Part shown: in pieces, positions 49,645 to 59,646 of the stretch | How positions within the stretch are numbered: position 1 is the first letter of the stretch | Layout: each line of letters opens with the position of its first letter | Source of the DNA: Thaumasiovibrio occultus | GTDB taxonomy: Bacteria; Pseudomonadota; Gammaproteobacteria; Enterobacterales; Vibrionaceae | Assembly (NCBI GenBank): GCA_019703815.1 | Contig: AP023052.1 | Coordinates: 558,001-622,000, forward strand | Direction of reading: 5' to 3' | DNA length: 64,000 nt | Notes under the pieces: model-generated | The model's input: the letters and a program-made list of their open reading frames with translations, nothing else | Told to the model about the DNA's origin: nothing | Databases searched by the model: none | Program-made: the position numbers and the translations under genes

Positions 49645-50394
49645 TTACTGCCAGAGATCACCGATGGTGGCGTCATCGGGGTAGTGATGAGCCAGTTGTG
49701 CGATTAATAGCTCAGCGGTCGCCAGTGCATCGGTGAGGGCGTGATGCGGCTGATAGGCGGGTAAACCATAGCGTTCACGGCACTTACCTAAGCGCACTGA
49801 CTCCGGCTTTTTGCCGCGAAGACGGCTCCACCAACCAGAGGTTTGGCGGCGCTGCAACGCGTATTCGATATCTAAAGTATCGACCACCGGAAATTGGATC
49901 CCTTCACCGATCAGGTATTGCATCGCGGTATCGAGAAATTGGCGCTCAATGTTTTTGTAGTGCACCACCACAATCTTGCCAGCCAACGCTTCGAGCAGCG
50001 GGCCGATGATCGCGTTAAGGCGCGGTGCGTGCTCGACGTCAGAATCGGTGATCCCGTGGATCACTACCGATTCTTCATTGAGTGGTCGGTTTGGGTTAAC
50101 GACCCAGTGCGCCGAGCCATTGCACTGAATACGCGCCAGCGTAAACGGCACTAAGCCGACACTTAAGATCCGATCTTCGGCCGAGTTTAAGCCGGTGGTT
50201 TCAAAGTCCACCGACACAAACGGAACCTCTGCCAGTGGTGTGTCTTTGGCTACCGCTCCCGCTTGGTAGAATTTAACCAAACGCGGATCTTTCGCGTTGC
50301 TGGCCAGTTCACTGAACAAGCTCGGCCAGTCTGGCGTGTACTGGGTGTCGATAAGCGGCTGAGGGTGAGGCTCAGCCTTGAATAAGCTGAGCAT
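49645..50394 (-). CDS. DnaQ-like 3'-5' exonuclease
   Basis: A DEDDh exonuclease of 249 residues. ExoI motif SVDFETTGLNSAEDRILSVG (Asp, Glu) is near residue 62, ExoII near NIERQFLDTAMQYL, and ExoIII in HHALTDALATAELL (His, Asp). It resembles the epsilon proofreading subunit of DNA polymerase III but is not the replicative dnaQ by context. It starts two bases after the stop of the cNMP/CBS-nucleotidyltransferase gene and so shares its transcript; this pair also occurs elsewhere in gammaproteobacteria, from memory of the families. Confidence 0.88.
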   Translation of the reverse strand: MLSLFKAEPHPQPLIDTQYTPDWPSLFSELASNAKDPRLVKFYQAGAVAKDTPLAEVPFVSVDFETTGLNSAEDRILSVGLVPFTLARIQCNGSAHWVVNPNRPLNEESVVIHGITDSDVEHAPRLNAIIGPLLEALAGKIVVVHYKNIERQFLDTAMQYLIGEGIQFPVVDTLDIEYALQRRQTSGWWSRLRGKKPESVRLGKCRERYGLPAYQPHHALTDALATAELLIAQLAHHYPDDATIGDLWQ

Positions 50395-50396
50395 AA

Positions 50397-52280
50397 TTAA
50401 CTTCTCTGATAGCGATACTTAATGTAGTTCTGCGCATTGCTGAGGATCTGAAATGCAGCTTTGAGGTTGCGACGTTCAAAATCCGACATGTGCTCCGGCT
50501 CGATGTTGTTATCCGGCTCGTCGCCGTTTTCAATATCGAGCGCTTGGTGGCGGATCCTTACCATGTAGATCAGCTCCATTGCATCGCGCAAGTCTTGGCC
50601 ACGGCCTTTAGGTAAGATCCCCGCATCGATAATATCATCTAGGCGATCAAACGAGTTTTGTGAGCGTGAACCAATCGCGAGAGCGTGAACTCGGATCAGA
50701 TCGGCCAGTGGCGCAGTGCCGCGACGTTTTAGGTTGATCGAGTTTTTGTGGCGACCGTCTTTTTCCATCACAAAGTCTTTGAAAAAGCCCAACGGTGGCG
50801 TGCGGTTGATGGCATTGTGCGCCATGGCGGCGAGGAAGCGATTGTTCTTTTTCGCACGGCGAACAATAAAGCTGCTGAGCTGCTCCGCCCATTTGGTGCG
50901 GCCATAGATGCCCATGATATCGAAGAAAATCGAGCTATTGAGCAAGCGTTTCGGGTTCGGATCATCAATCCAGCGGGAAAAGCACTCTTCCCATTGCGTG
51001 TGGGTCATGCGCCATTCTGGGTTGGTCGCCATAATGTCACCGGTGCAATAGGTGTAACCGCACTCATCAAGGCCATCACAGACGAACTTGGCAAAGTTTG
51101 CAAAGTATTCGCCATGCAGCGCTTCGTCGTAGCTGTCATCGAGGATCAGTGCGTTATCTTGATCGGTAACGATCAGCTGTTCATCCCGCGCCATCGAGCC
51201 CATTGCAATCAAGCAGTACGGCACTGGCGGCGGACCAAATTGCTCTTCAGCTAACTCGGCCAAGCGCTGTTTAAAGCTGCTGCCGATCACCGACATCGCG
51301 CGGCCGACCATGTGGGCGTTGGCATCTTCGCGCACCATGCGCACAAAACAGTCTTTCACCTGCGCCGCGATCGCTTTGAGATCCTCGACGGTGGTTTGCT
51401 GAAAGATAGAGCTGACTAACAGCAAGCTGTTTTGCGATTCGTAACGGACGATATCCGTCATGCCGATGATCCCCACCGGCTTTTTCTCTTTTAAGATTGG
51501 CAAGTGGTGAACGTTGTAGCGCAGCATGGTGAGCATGGCTTCAAACACGTAGGCGTTATAGTTGAGCGAGACAATATCGGTGCTCATCACCTCGCTTACC
51601 GGTTGGGTGTAATCACCGCCAGCCGCCAGCACGCGCACGCAGAGATCGCGATCGGTCAAAATGCCGAGCAAGCGATCATCGTCTTCGTCATCGTTCGATT
51701 CTTCACTCATTACCAAAAGCGCGGTGGCGTTTTCATCGGCCATCAGTGTGGCGGCTTCTTGAATGGTGGCGCTGGCACTGATCGTGACGGGATCACGGCT
51801 TAAGATCTTGCGCGCTTTAGCGGTAGTGAGATCGTTTTCTTGCGAGTGGCTCGAAATCACGTTGCGCAGACGGGCGCTGTCTTCGAGCTCCATAAAATCC
51901 GCAAAGTGATCGAACTCATCACACAAGCTATCGAATAAGGTGTCCGGCAAGCAGTAGACCAAGGTGTCTTCAATCGCTTTCACCGGCATCCGCACGCGGT
52001 TGTTCATCAACAGGCCCATCTGGCCGAAAATCCCGCCCAAGGTGATGCGGTTATAAAGCTCGCCCTTACGGCGATAGACTTCGACCACGCCACTGCGCAC
52101 CATAAAGAGATCGTGAATTTTGTCGCCAAGGTTGAGCACCATGGTATCGGCGCGGTAGTAAGCGACTTCCATTTGACGCGCGATTTCGACCAGCTTCTCT
52201 TCTGGTAAGTCATCGAAAGGGGGATGTTGACTGATAAAATTGAGGACTTCGAGCTGTTCGGCTTCCATTAGCGTATCCAT
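50397..52280 (-). CDS. Cyclic nucleotide-binding/CBS/DUF294 nucleotidyltransferase-like protein
   Basis: A multidomain regulatory protein of 627 residues: an N-terminal cyclic-nucleotide-binding fold (about 15-130, with GGIFGQMGLLMNNR), two CBS domains (about 155-285), a DUF294 nucleotidyltransferase domain with MGSMARDEQLIVTDQDNAL near residue 360, and a DUF294 C-terminal domain. The GS...D-x-D pattern is of the GlnD/GlnE type, so it may modify a partner protein, but no substrate is known. It is co-transcribed with the exonuclease gene that follows. What ligand the sensor domains bind cannot be told. Confidence 0.9.
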   Translation of the reverse strand: MDTLMEAEQLEVLNFISQHPPFDDLPEEKLVEIARQMEVAYYRADTMVLNLGDKIHDLFMVRSGVVEVYRRKGELYNRITLGGIFGQMGLLMNNRVRMPVKAIEDTLVYCLPDTLFDSLCDEFDHFADFMELEDSARLRNVISSHSQENDLTTAKARKILSRDPVTISASATIQEAATLMADENATALLVMSEESNDDEDDDRLLGILTDRDLCVRVLAAGGDYTQPVSEVMSTDIVSLNYNAYVFEAMLTMLRYNVHHLPILKEKKPVGIIGMTDIVRYESQNSLLLVSSIFQQTTVEDLKAIAAQVKDCFVRMVREDANAHMVGRAMSVIGSSFKQRLAELAEEQFGPPPVPYCLIAMGSMARDEQLIVTDQDNALILDDSYDEALHGEYFANFAKFVCDGLDECGYTYCTGDIMATNPEWRMTHTQWEECFSRWIDDPNPKRLLNSSIFFDIMGIYGRTKWAEQLSSFIVRRAKKNNRFLAAMAHNAINRTPPLGFFKDFVMEKDGRHKNSINLKRRGTAPLADLIRVHALAIGSRSQNSFDRLDDIIDAGILPKGRGQDLRDAMELIYMVRIRHQALDIENGDEPDNNIEPEHMSDFERRNLKAAFQILSNAQNYIKYRYQRS

Positions 52281-52755
52281 TGCTTAAGGTATTGGCAGTG
52301 GTTTATCACTAATAGTGTAGGCTGGCAATGGAATTTTATGCTGGCGAATCAGTGAAATTTGTTACTTGCTGGTGGCAAACACTTTGACCGGATGCAACGC
52401 AGGCTTTATCAAACTGAAAACAAAAGGCGCATAAATCCGGTTTTCGAAAGGCAAAAGCCGACATCGATAAAACCGGCTTATGACGGCAGAATATCTCACT
52501 TTGCCAGCACGTCTGTGCTCTGCGTGCACGTATTTACGGGCGTTGTTGGGTGGCTAATTAGTCCGGGTTAAGGCTTTTTGCGGCGTCAGTCGCAGTTGCT
52601 GGTATTTGCGGTTATCTCCCTAAATATCAGCACTAAGATGAGGGTAACTGCCACCTTTGTCGGGTATTGCGCTGATGGGATGTCGCGCGATGTTCGCAGG
52701 CATTGTCTGAAAAGATAAAGGTGGGCGATTCAATACTAACAAGAAGAAGACAGGT
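52281..52755. other. Gap between cNMP/CBS gene and PAS chemoreceptor
   Basis: This 475-bp divergent region has no credible gene. It must hold promoters for both flanking genes, but no element is clear enough to name. A purine-rich GAAGAAGACAGG lies just before the chemoreceptor ATG. Confidence 0.5.
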
Positions 52756-54038
52756 ATGTTTTTCAATAAAAAAGTCAGCCAACCCGTAGCCAAAGTTGCG
52801 CGCGAAGTGGCCATTGTCGAGTCGATGTCAAATGCCATGGCGATGGTGGAGTTTGATACGCAGGGCATCGTCGTGGAGGCCAGCGCGAACTTTTTGAATG
52901 CCATGGGCTATGAGCGCGCTGAAGTAGTGGGGCAGCACCACCGCCAGTTTTGTAGCCGCAGTGAAGCCTCGTCTATTAAGTACCAGCAATTTTGGCGCGA
53001 TATCGCCAGCGGCCAGCCGCAAAGTGGTCGGTTTACCCGTTACCGCAAAGACGGCGGAGAAGTGGTGATTGAGGGGAATGACTTTCCGATCAAACAAGAC
53101 GGTAAGGTGATCGGCGCGATGAAGCTGCCACCGACATTACAGCGATGTACCAAGAAGCGCAGCGCAAGCAAGATCTGATCAACGCCATTAATAATATCTA
53201 TGCGGTGATTGAGTTTGACAATGACGGCACCATTATTCGTGCGAACGACAATTTCCTCGGCGCGGTGCAGTATGAGTTAGCCGATATTGTTGGTCAGCAT
53301 CACCGGATCTTCTGCTTCGACGACTTTTACCAAGCCCATCCTGATTTTTGGCAGAAGTTGGTGCAAGGCGTCGATTTTTCCGGCCGTTTTAAGCGCAAAA
53401 ATCGCCACGGCGAGGAGATTTGGATCCAAGCCTCGTATTGCCCGATCCGTGACGCCAACGGCACGGTGTACAAGATTGTCAAATTTGCCGCCGATATTAC
53501 CGCTGATGTGCAACGTGAGCAGTCAGTCCAAGAAGCCGCGAACGTGGCGTATCGCACTTCGGTGCAGACATTAGAATCCGCTACGCAAGGCCATAGCGCG
53601 TTGCGCGAATCGGTGGATTTGTCGGAACAAGTGCGTGGCAGCGTGAGTGACTCGCTGGGCAAATTAAACGAGCTGGTGGAGTTGTCGAGTCATATCTCTG
53701 AAATCGTTAAAACTATCAGTGGCGTCGCGGAGCAAACGAACTTGCTGGCATTGAATGCAGCGATTGAAGCGGCCCGCGCGGGCGAGCAAGGACGGGGTTT
53801 TGCGGTCGTGGCCGATGAAGTGAGAAAACTCGCCACCCGCACGTCTACAGCGACAGAGGAGATCAATACCGTGGTGAATCAGAACATCTCCCTCACTGGA
53901 GATATGTCCAAAGCCATCGCCGCTGCCGAGCGTATCTCCCACGATGCCGACAATAAAATCGCTGAAGTGGTCGAGTTTATGGCCGCGATCCGCGACGGCG
54001 CTGAAAATGTCTCCAATGCGGTGAGCAATTTGAAGTAG
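52756..54038 (+). pseudogene. PAS-PAS methyl-accepting chemotaxis protein, frameshifted
   Basis: One gene split in two frames. The first frame (52756-53178) encodes a PAS domain ending ...KVIGAMKL; the second (entered by 53130, listed from ATG 53145 to 54038) continues with a second PAS domain and an MCP signalling hairpin containing [35 protein letters not shown]. Adding one G in CTGCC at 53125-53129 (CTGGCC) restores [13 protein letters not shown], exactly the usual PAS end. No membrane segment is present, so it is a soluble receptor of the CheA-CheW pathway. Either a true inactivating mutation, a phase-variable site or a sequencing error. Confidence 0.85.
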
Positions 54039-54162
54039 TGATGAACAAGGAAAATGCGTAGGAACCGTAAACGGAGCTTCTCGACCGAGTGGTTCCTTTG
54101 TCGGTTCCTTCCCTTCATGAAATTGGGTGGTAAACGCGTATTTCTCGCTGAAAATTCAAACA

Positions 54163-54197
54163 AAAAAGGCGGTAACCTTTCGGTTACCGCCTTTCCC
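54163..54197 (-). terminator. Terminator of the tmRNA gene
   Basis: A 13-bp perfect stem (AAAGGCGGTAACC with GGTTACCGCCTTT, TTTC loop on the plus strand) is followed on the minus strand by six T. It lies just after the tmRNA 3' end. Confidence 0.92.
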
Positions 54198-54204
54198 AAA
54201 CGTT

Positions 54205-54572
54205 TGGTGGAGCTGGCGGGAGTTGAACCCGCGTCCAAAACCAGTCTAACTGATGGCGCTACATGCTTAGTTTGTCTTTATTCTCGTCAATGCACTGCGG
54301 ACAAACACGCCATACAGAGACATACCTAAATCGAGTTTAACGCTTCAGATCTCAGGTCAAATCATCCACGCGATTCTGTTTGGGTTTGACTGCCCTGATT
54401 CCCCGTCCTACAGACTAAGGCTAGGGAGGGCAGGCTCTAAGCAGGTTATTAAGCTGCTAGTGCGTAGTTTTCGTCGTTTGCGACTATTTTTTTGCGGTTT
54501 TTTAGCGAGGCCAACCGCACCTCGGCATGCTCCATGAGCCTTCTTGATCCTGTCGAATCCTGAATCAGCCCC
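54205..54572 (-). ncRNA. ssrA: Transfer-messenger RNA (tmRNA)
   Basis: A tmRNA of about 368 bases that rescues stalled ribosomes and tags the broken protein for proteolysis. The 5' end starts GGGGCTGATTC and the 3' end reads ...CCCGCCAGCTCCACCA, together forming the tRNA-like domain with a T-loop (GGTTCAACTCC). The tag frame at 54481-54452 encodes ANDENYALAA followed by two TAA stops, the common gammaproteobacterial tag (the first alanine comes from the tRNA part). smpB, its protein partner, lies just upstream. Confidence 0.97.
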
Positions 54573-54596
54573 TGAATATTACCCAGAGGTTAACAG

Positions 54597-54636
54597 AAAA
54601 AACGGTAGCGTCAATGGCTTTGACGGCTACCGTTTA
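54597..54636 (-). terminator. Terminator after smpB
   Basis: A long imperfect stem (AACGGTAGC-GTCAA with TTGAC-GGCTACCGTT) is followed on the minus strand by TTTTTT. It separates smpB from ssrA. Confidence 0.85.
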
Positions 54637-54669
54637 GTAAGTGCTTAAATTTTCAACGCTTAAAGGCGA

Positions 54670-55152
54670 TTAGCGGTGGCTATGCTTCATAATGCGTTGT
54701 TTATCACGCTGCCAATCACGATTTTTGGCGTCAGCGCGTTTGTCATGCATCTTTTTACCGCGCGCGGTACCGATCTTCATTTTCACCCATGAGCCTTTCC
54801 AGTACATGGTGAGTGCGACGATCGTTTGGCCTTCGCGGTTAACTGCGCCGGCGAGTTTATCCAGCTCGCGACGGTTTAAAAGCAGTTTACGTACGCGCGT
54901 AGGATCCGCCACAACGTGGGTTGAGGCCGCTTGCAGCGGGGTGATAGTAACGCCCGAGATAAATGCTTCGCCGTTACGCAAGAAAACGTAACTCTCAGTA
55001 AGGTTCACTTTACCGTGACGGATCGCTTTGATTTCCCAGCCTTGCAGCTCCATGCCTGCTTCGTATTCGTCTTGAATCGCAAATTCATGACGGGCAGAGC
55101 GGTTTTTCGCAATGGTATTGTCGGCTGGCTTTTTACTTGGTTTCTTCGCCAT
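54670..55152 (-). CDS. smpB: SsrA-binding protein SmpB
   Basis: A small protein of 160 residues that binds tmRNA and places it in the stalled ribosome. The conserved N-terminal [33 protein letters not shown] and C-terminal [12 protein letters not shown]...RDWQRDK tail are complete. It is read towards ssrA, divergent from ratA, the normal order. Confidence 0.97.
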   Translation of the reverse strand: MAKKPSKKPADNTIAKNRSARHEFAIQDEYEAGMELQGWEIKAIRHGKVNLTESYVFLRNGEAFISGVTITPLQAASTHVVADPTRVRKLLLNRRELDKLAGAVNREGQTIVALTMYWKGSWVKMKIGTARGKKMHDKRADAKNRDWQRDKQRIMKHSHR

Positions 55153-55330
55153 TTGTTCTTCTTCCTGATTCCCGGAATGTCCGGTCGATATGCTGGGTTT
55201 ACACGCGCCCAGTCACTATGCGACACGCCTGCTTTGGCGTTGTTGCAGGCTAATGGTATCATCGGCGTTAAGGTTGTCATAGCTTTGTCATCAACCGAGA
55301 ACTCGCAAATTCGAACCTGTAGGAGAACCT

Positions 55331-55765
55331 ATGCCTCAAATTAACCGTACTGCTTTGGTGCCGTACAGTGCGCAACAGATGTTTGAGCTGGTAAACGATG
55401 TCAATGCGTATCCTGAGTTTTTACCGGGGTGTGTGAGTAGCCAAATTTTGGAGCAGTCTGACGCGCATATGACAGCGTCGTTGGATGTTGCTAAGGCGGG
55501 CGTGCGTAAAACGTTCGTGACTCACAACGTGCTGCAGGAATTTAATCAAATCGAAATGCGTTTGGTTGATGGGCCATTTAAAAAGTTAGTGGGTGGTTGG
55601 AAATTTATCGAGCTGGATGCACAGGCCTGTAAGATTGAGCTTGTGCTCGATTTTGAGTTTAAAAATAGCGTAGTGGAGCTGGCGTTTGGTCGGGTGTTTA
55701 AAGAGCTGACCAACAGCATGGTGCAGGCTTTCACTAAGCGAGCGAAAGAAGTATATGAGTTCTGA
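55331..55765 (+). CDS. ratA: RatA-type polyketide cyclase-like protein (START fold)
   Basis: A protein of 144 residues of the RatA/Coq10-like family. In E. coli RatA was reported to bind 50S subunits; relatives act as ubiquinone-binding proteins, so the role is debated. The NRTALVPYSAQQMFELVNDVNAYPEFLPGC start is diagnostic. It overlaps the next gene by 11 bp and is divergent from smpB; 'ratA-ratB (rnfH)' is the standard pair. Confidence 0.92.
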   Translation: MPQINRTALVPYSAQQMFELVNDVNAYPEFLPGCVSSQILEQSDAHMTASLDVAKAGVRKTFVTHNVLQEFNQIEMRLVDGPFKKLVGGWKFIELDAQACKIELVLDFEFKNSVVELAFGRVFKELTNSMVQAFTKRAKEVYEF

Positions 55766-56063
55766 AAACATGATCCACGTTGAGGTGGCGTTCGCGTTAC
55801 CAAATGTGCAGCGCGTGATTAAAGTGATCGCTAAAGACGACAGCAGCGTGGAGCAGATCATTCGACAATCGGGGATTTTGGCGATGTTCCCTGAGATTGA
55901 CTTGTCAAAAAACAAGGTCGGTATCTATAGCCGTAATGTGAAGTTGGATGCGAATGTGCGCGATGGCGATCGGATTGAAATTTATCGTCCGTTGGTTGCG
56001 GATCCGCGTGAAATTCGTCGTAAACGCGCAGAAAAAGCCAAACAGGCAGAGGCGAAGAAATAG
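55755..56063 (+). CDS. rnfH: RnfH family protein (RatB)
   Basis: A ubiquitin-fold (beta-grasp) protein of 102 residues. The block VEVAFALPNVQRVIKV, the GIYSRNVKLD and the RDGDRIEIYRPLVADPREIRRKRA end are RnfH hallmarks. Its role is unknown; it overlaps ratA and is co-translated with it. It converges on bamE. Confidence 0.92.
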   Translation: MSSENMIHVEVAFALPNVQRVIKVIAKDDSSVEQIIRQSGILAMFPEIDLSKNKVGIYSRNVKLDANVRDGDRIEIYRPLVADPREIRRKRAEKAKQAEAKK

Positions 56064-56107
56064 CAGGACCTGCTAGGGGTTTCCTTTTAAATGCCAATGA
56101 AATTAAT

Positions 56108-56134
56108 AAAAAAGCAGCCTAGGCTGCTTTTTTT
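56108..56134. terminator. Bidirectional terminator between rnfH and bamE
   Basis: AAAAGCAGCC and GGCTGCTTTT form a near-perfect palindrome with T and A tails on both sides, ending both convergent transcripts. Confidence 0.9.
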
Positions 56135-56181
56135 GTGTTTTGGCGTAAAGAGCATGCTCTTATCGCAATGCACTAACGGTA

Positions 56182-56532
56182 TTACCGAAGCGGTTTATAG
56201 AAGGCTTCGGTGGGTGTGAAGTCACCGCTGAAGTTGGCTAACAAACCTTTGTCATCAAATTCGACGATCAAGTTTTGCTGCTCTGCTGGATCGTGCCCTG
56301 GTTTTAGGTAGTGAACGTAATACCAAGTGAGAGGATCGTGACTTTCCACTAGCATCGGTGAGCCCAGCACGTAGCTGACTTGCTCGAAGTTCATGCCAAA
56401 GCGCAGCTTCTCAACATCTTCTTTTACTAGATAGTTGCCTTGGTTGATATCGATACGATAAACCAGACGTTCTGCAAGGGAGCAGCCTGATAGTAGGCCC
56501 ATAACCATTGCGACTAAAACAAACTTCTTCAT
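56182..56532 (-). CDS. bamE: Outer membrane protein assembly factor BamE (SmpA)
   Basis: A small lipoprotein of 116 residues of the BAM complex, which inserts beta-barrel proteins. The signal VLVAMVMGLLSGC gives a lipidated cysteine at residue 17; the QGNYLVKEDVEKLRFGMNFEQVSYVLGSP core is the SmpA/OmlA fold. The ATG at 56532 was chosen over the open frame to 56607, whose first 25 residues precede the signal peptide. It is convergent with rnfH, and its 5' neighbour recN is on the same strand. Confidence 0.95.
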   Translation of the reverse strand: MKKFVLVAMVMGLLSGCSLAERLVYRIDINQGNYLVKEDVEKLRFGMNFEQVSYVLGSPMLVESHDPLTWYYVHYLKPGHDPAEQQNLIVEFDDKGLLANFSGDFTPTEAFYKPLR

Positions 56533-56672
56533 TGTCACGGTTGCTTCTTTCACCTTTTCCTTTGACGCTGACGCCAGATGATAGCCCAATTCTGCCGTAA
56601 TTGGCACAACTGTTCGACCACAACCGTGTTAATCAGTTCACGCAATTGCATGAATAAGAAAAGATCGCATTG

Positions 56673-58337
56673 TTATGCCGCGATCAATAGTTCACGCGCG
56701 TTGGCCAGCGTTGAAGCGGTAATTTCGCTGCCACCAAGTAGGCGCGCCAATTCGCTCACTCGCGCTTCGGTATCCAATGGGCGCATTTGGGTTTCGGTTT
56801 GTCCTTTGGTGGTCTTCTTCGCGACAAACATTTGTTGATGACCACAGCCAGCGACTTGCGGTAAGTGGGTGACACACATGACTTGGGTCGAATTGCCCAA
56901 CTGGCGCAGCAATTTGCCCACCACAGCGGCTGTTGGACCACTGATCCCCACATCGACTTCATCGAAGATCAGGCTTGGCGTTTCCACTTTTTGCGCGGTG
57001 ATCACTTGGATCGCAAGTGAAATGCGGCTGAGCTCGCCCCCTGACGCCACTTTCGCTAACGGTGATAGGGGCTGCCCTGGGTTGGTTGAGACTAAAAATT
57101 CAATTTTATCAAAGCCATTTGGAGTCAGTGATTGCTCACTTGGGGCGACATCAATACTGAACTGACCGTGCTCCATACTCAGTTGGTGCATGCTGTCGGA
57201 AATTTTCTTGTTGAGCTCTTTGGCATAGCGCAGGCGGCTCTTGCTGAGTTTTTCACAGGCGGTGATATAGATAGCTTTAAAGCCGTCGACTTCTTCCTGC
57301 AAGGCGTCCATGCGCTCGTCGCTGCAATCTAATGAGTCAAGTTCTTCGAGCAGTTGCTGGTGCTTGCTGTACAGCTCGCTCGGTTGCACGAGATGTTTGC
57401 GCGCTAGCGACATGATTTTGCCCATACGCTCGTCGAGGTAGTGAAAACGCTCTGGATCCATATCCATGCTGTCGAGGTAGTAACGCAGCTCGCTACTGGC
57501 TTCTTGCACTTGGATCACCGCTTCTTCGATCATGTTAGGCAAGCTTGCCAACGCAGGATCCATTTCTGCCAATTCACTCAAGGTGTGACTGGCATTTTGG
57601 AGTAATTGCAGCGCGTTGACATCATCGCCATCAAAGAGAACGTTCAGTGCATGTTGGCTGCTGGTCGCGATTTCGCCGCTGTTGGACAGACGCTTGTGCT
57701 CTTCTTCGATCTCTTCAAACTCACTTTCGGCAAGGTTGAGTTCGTTGAGCTCTTTGACTTGATATTCCAGCAGCTGCTTTTGCGCCAAGTTGTTGTCGCG
57801 GTTTTTCAACAAACTTTTCAAGTTGTTGTGGGCTTGGCGCCAATGCTGGTAGGTGCTGCGGGTCTTATCCATTAATGCAATATGACCGGCGTATTGATCC
57901 AGCATATCGATTTGGTGCTCAGGCTTTAGCAGCTGTTGGTGGGCATGTTGACCGTGAATGTTGATCAGCAATTGTCCGAGTGCTTTTTGTTGCGATGCTG
58001 GCACTGGGCTGCCATTGATAAAGCCACGCGAACGGCCTTCTTTAGTGATCACGCGGCGCAAAATGCACTCATCGCCATCGGCTAGTTCGTTATCTTCTAA
58101 CCAACGACGTGCCGCTTGGTTTTGCTCCAAGCTAAACGTTGCGTTGATTTCTGCTTTGTCTTCACCGGGGCGGACCATGCCTGCTTCGGATCGGTCTCCT
58201 AGACACAAACCTAGCGCGTCAATTGCGATAGATTTACCGGCTCCGGTTTCACCTGTAATTGTCGTCATGCCGGCTTTTAGTTCAAATTCCAACGCTTTGA
58301 CAATGGCAAAGTTAGAGATGGTCATGTGGCTAAGCAT
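56673..58337 (-). CDS. recN: DNA repair protein RecN
   Basis: An SMC-like repair ATPase of 554 residues for double-strand breaks. The Walker [14 protein letters not shown] near residue 30, coiled-coil middle, ABC signature [15 protein letters not shown] and Walker [14 protein letters not shown] are in order. Three LexA-type boxes in front of it indicate strong SOS control. nadK lies upstream on the same strand. Confidence 0.97.
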   Translation of the reverse strand: MLSHMTISNFAIVKALEFELKAGMTTITGETGAGKSIAIDALGLCLGDRSEAGMVRPGEDKAEINATFSLEQNQAARRWLEDNELADGDECILRRVITKEGRSRGFINGSPVPASQQKALGQLLINIHGQHAHQQLLKPEHQIDMLDQYAGHIALMDKTRSTYQHWRQAHNNLKSLLKNRDNNLAQKQLLEYQVKELNELNLAESEFEEIEEEHKRLSNSGEIATSSQHALNVLFDGDDVNALQLLQNASHTLSELAEMDPALASLPNMIEEAVIQVQEASSELRYYLDSMDMDPERFHYLDERMGKIMSLARKHLVQPSELYSKHQQLLEELDSLDCSDERMDALQEEVDGFKAIYITACEKLSKSRLRYAKELNKKISDSMHQLSMEHGQFSIDVAPSEQSLTPNGFDKIEFLVSTNPGQPLSPLAKVASGGELSRISLAIQVITAQKVETPSLIFDEVDVGISGPTAAVVGKLLRQLGNSTQVMCVTHLPQVAGCGHQQMFVAKKTTKGQTETQMRPLDTEARVSELARLLGGSEITASTLANARELLIAA

Positions 58338-58346
58338 CTGAGTTCA

Positions 58347-58403
58347 CCTGTTTTAATAAACACCTGTATTGATGAACAGTATATACTGTGTGTTCATACA
58401 GTA
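58347..58403 (-). promoter_or_regulatory. Three LexA-type SOS boxes before recN
   Basis: Two perfect CTGT-N8-ACAG sites at 58364-58379 and 58386-58401 have centres 22 bp apart; a third (CTGT-N8-ACAC, 58348-58363) lies closest to the start and matches seven of the eight conserved bases. Two or more boxes before recN are known in E. coli. Repression by LexA and SOS induction are expected. Confidence 0.85.
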
Positions 58404-58458
58404 AATAAAAAAGTGATACGAATGACGGGAAATTTTCACCACTGAGACTAAGGCAACA

Positions 58459-58486
58459 AAAAAGCCAGCAATAATGCTGACTTTTC
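58459..58486 (-). terminator. Terminator after nadK
   Basis: On the minus strand AGTCAGCA and TGCTGGCT form an 8-bp stem (one G-T pair) around TTAT, followed by six T. Confidence 0.85.
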
Positions 58487-58520
58487 ATTCGGCTTCAGAG
58501 CGTTAGCCTGGCGTGTTGTT

Positions 58521-59402
58521 TTAAAACAGCTTGCTAGACCAACCCAGTTTGTTTCGCAGTACGTTGTAGTAGCTGTAAGAAAGGGGGTGGATCAGGTGCA
58601 GTTGCTCTGGGCTGCGATATATATGAATTTCGTCGCCTGGGTTGACTGGCAATGAGACTTGCCCATCACAACGCACTTCGAGCGAGTCGTTAACGCCCGG
58701 TGGCACAACCAATTTGATCCGGCGGCTGGAATCGACCACCAAGGGGCGGCTCGATAATGTATGCGGGAACTTGGGCACTAAGGTGATCGCGCTAATGCTA
58801 GGAGATAAAATAGGGCCGCCCGCAGAGAGCGAATAAGCGGTTGAGCCTGTCGGGGTGGCGATGATCAAACCATCAGAGCGCTGTGAAAAGGCAAAGCGGT
58901 CGTCAATGTAGACTTCAAACTCAATCATGTGAGCAACTTTGCCCGGGTGGAGTACACATTCGTTGAGCGCGCTGTTGCGGCTTTTCAATTGGCCGTGGCG
59001 ATAGACTTCAGCTTCTAGCAAGAAGCGATATTCATCTTGAAATTCGCCACTGAGTACCGCTTCAAGTTCAGTTTCAAACGCATCGGGGTCGAGATCGGTA
59101 AGAAAGCCCAAGTTGCCGCGATTCACCCCAATGACAGAGATCTCAAATCGCGACAAAACTCGCGCCGCGCCCAACATGTTGCCATCACCACCCACGACGA
59201 TGGCCAAATCGGCTTGCTGGCCCAGCGCGATAAGATCGCGAAAGCAAGAGTCTGGTAAATCCAGCTCACCGCTGAGGCGACGTTCGACCAGCACGCTGTA
59301 ACCGCGCTCGGTCAGCCACTCGTAAAGGTTTTGATGCGTTTGCAGCGCTTCTGGGTTTCTTGGTTTTCCAATAAGGGCAATGGTTTTAAAAATGCGCTCC
59401 AT
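58521..59402 (-). CDS. nadK: NAD kinase
   Basis: An enzyme of 293 residues that makes NADP from NAD and ATP. The [13 protein letters not shown] motif near residue 70, GFLTDLDP and the C-terminal [16 protein letters not shown] loop are the family marks. The frame is open to 59528, but ATG at 59402 gives the normal length with AAGGA upstream. It is divergent from grpE; the sigma-32-type promoter of grpE lies within the longer frame. Confidence 0.95.
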   Translation of the reverse strand: MERIFKTIALIGKPRNPEALQTHQNLYEWLTERGYSVLVERRLSGELDLPDSCFRDLIALGQQADLAIVVGGDGNMLGAARVLSRFEISVIGVNRGNLGFLTDLDPDAFETELEAVLSGEFQDEYRFLLEAEVYRHGQLKSRNSALNECVLHPGKVAHMIEFEVYIDDRFAFSQRSDGLIIATPTGSTAYSLSAGGPILSPSISAITLVPKFPHTLSSRPLVVDSSRRIKLVVPPGVNDSLEVRCDGQVSLPVNPGDEIHIYRSPEQLHLIHPLSYSYYNVLRNKLGWSSKLF

Positions 59403-59502
59403 CTTATTGATCCTTAGCGTCTTAGTGCAGCCAGTATAGCGGTGCTGTGGGGCAATGTCGCCTGTCGTTGCTTCTTTTCTAGGCAATTGCAACAGCTTGG
59501 TG

Positions 59503-59528
59503 CTTGAATCGTGAAACTTCATCCCCAT
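59503..59528 (+). promoter_or_regulatory. Sigma-32-type heat-shock promoter of grpE
   Basis: CTTGAA (59503-59508) and CCCCAT (59523-59528) are 14 bases apart, fitting the sigma-32 consensus. It lies about 120 bp before grpE. Confidence 0.8.
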
Positions 59529-59646
59529 AATAAGCTACAAAGGTTTTGAACCATGGTATGGCGCAAGGTAGCAGGCTGGTATAATTGCTCGCTACAAGAG
59601 TGCCACAAAGACCCATCACCCAATTCAGATTCTTGGCGGAGTACAC

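Noticed and set aside
59403-59528. N-terminal extension of NadK
   Set aside because: The extra 42 residues are not family-like and the DNA holds the grpE heat-shock promoter.
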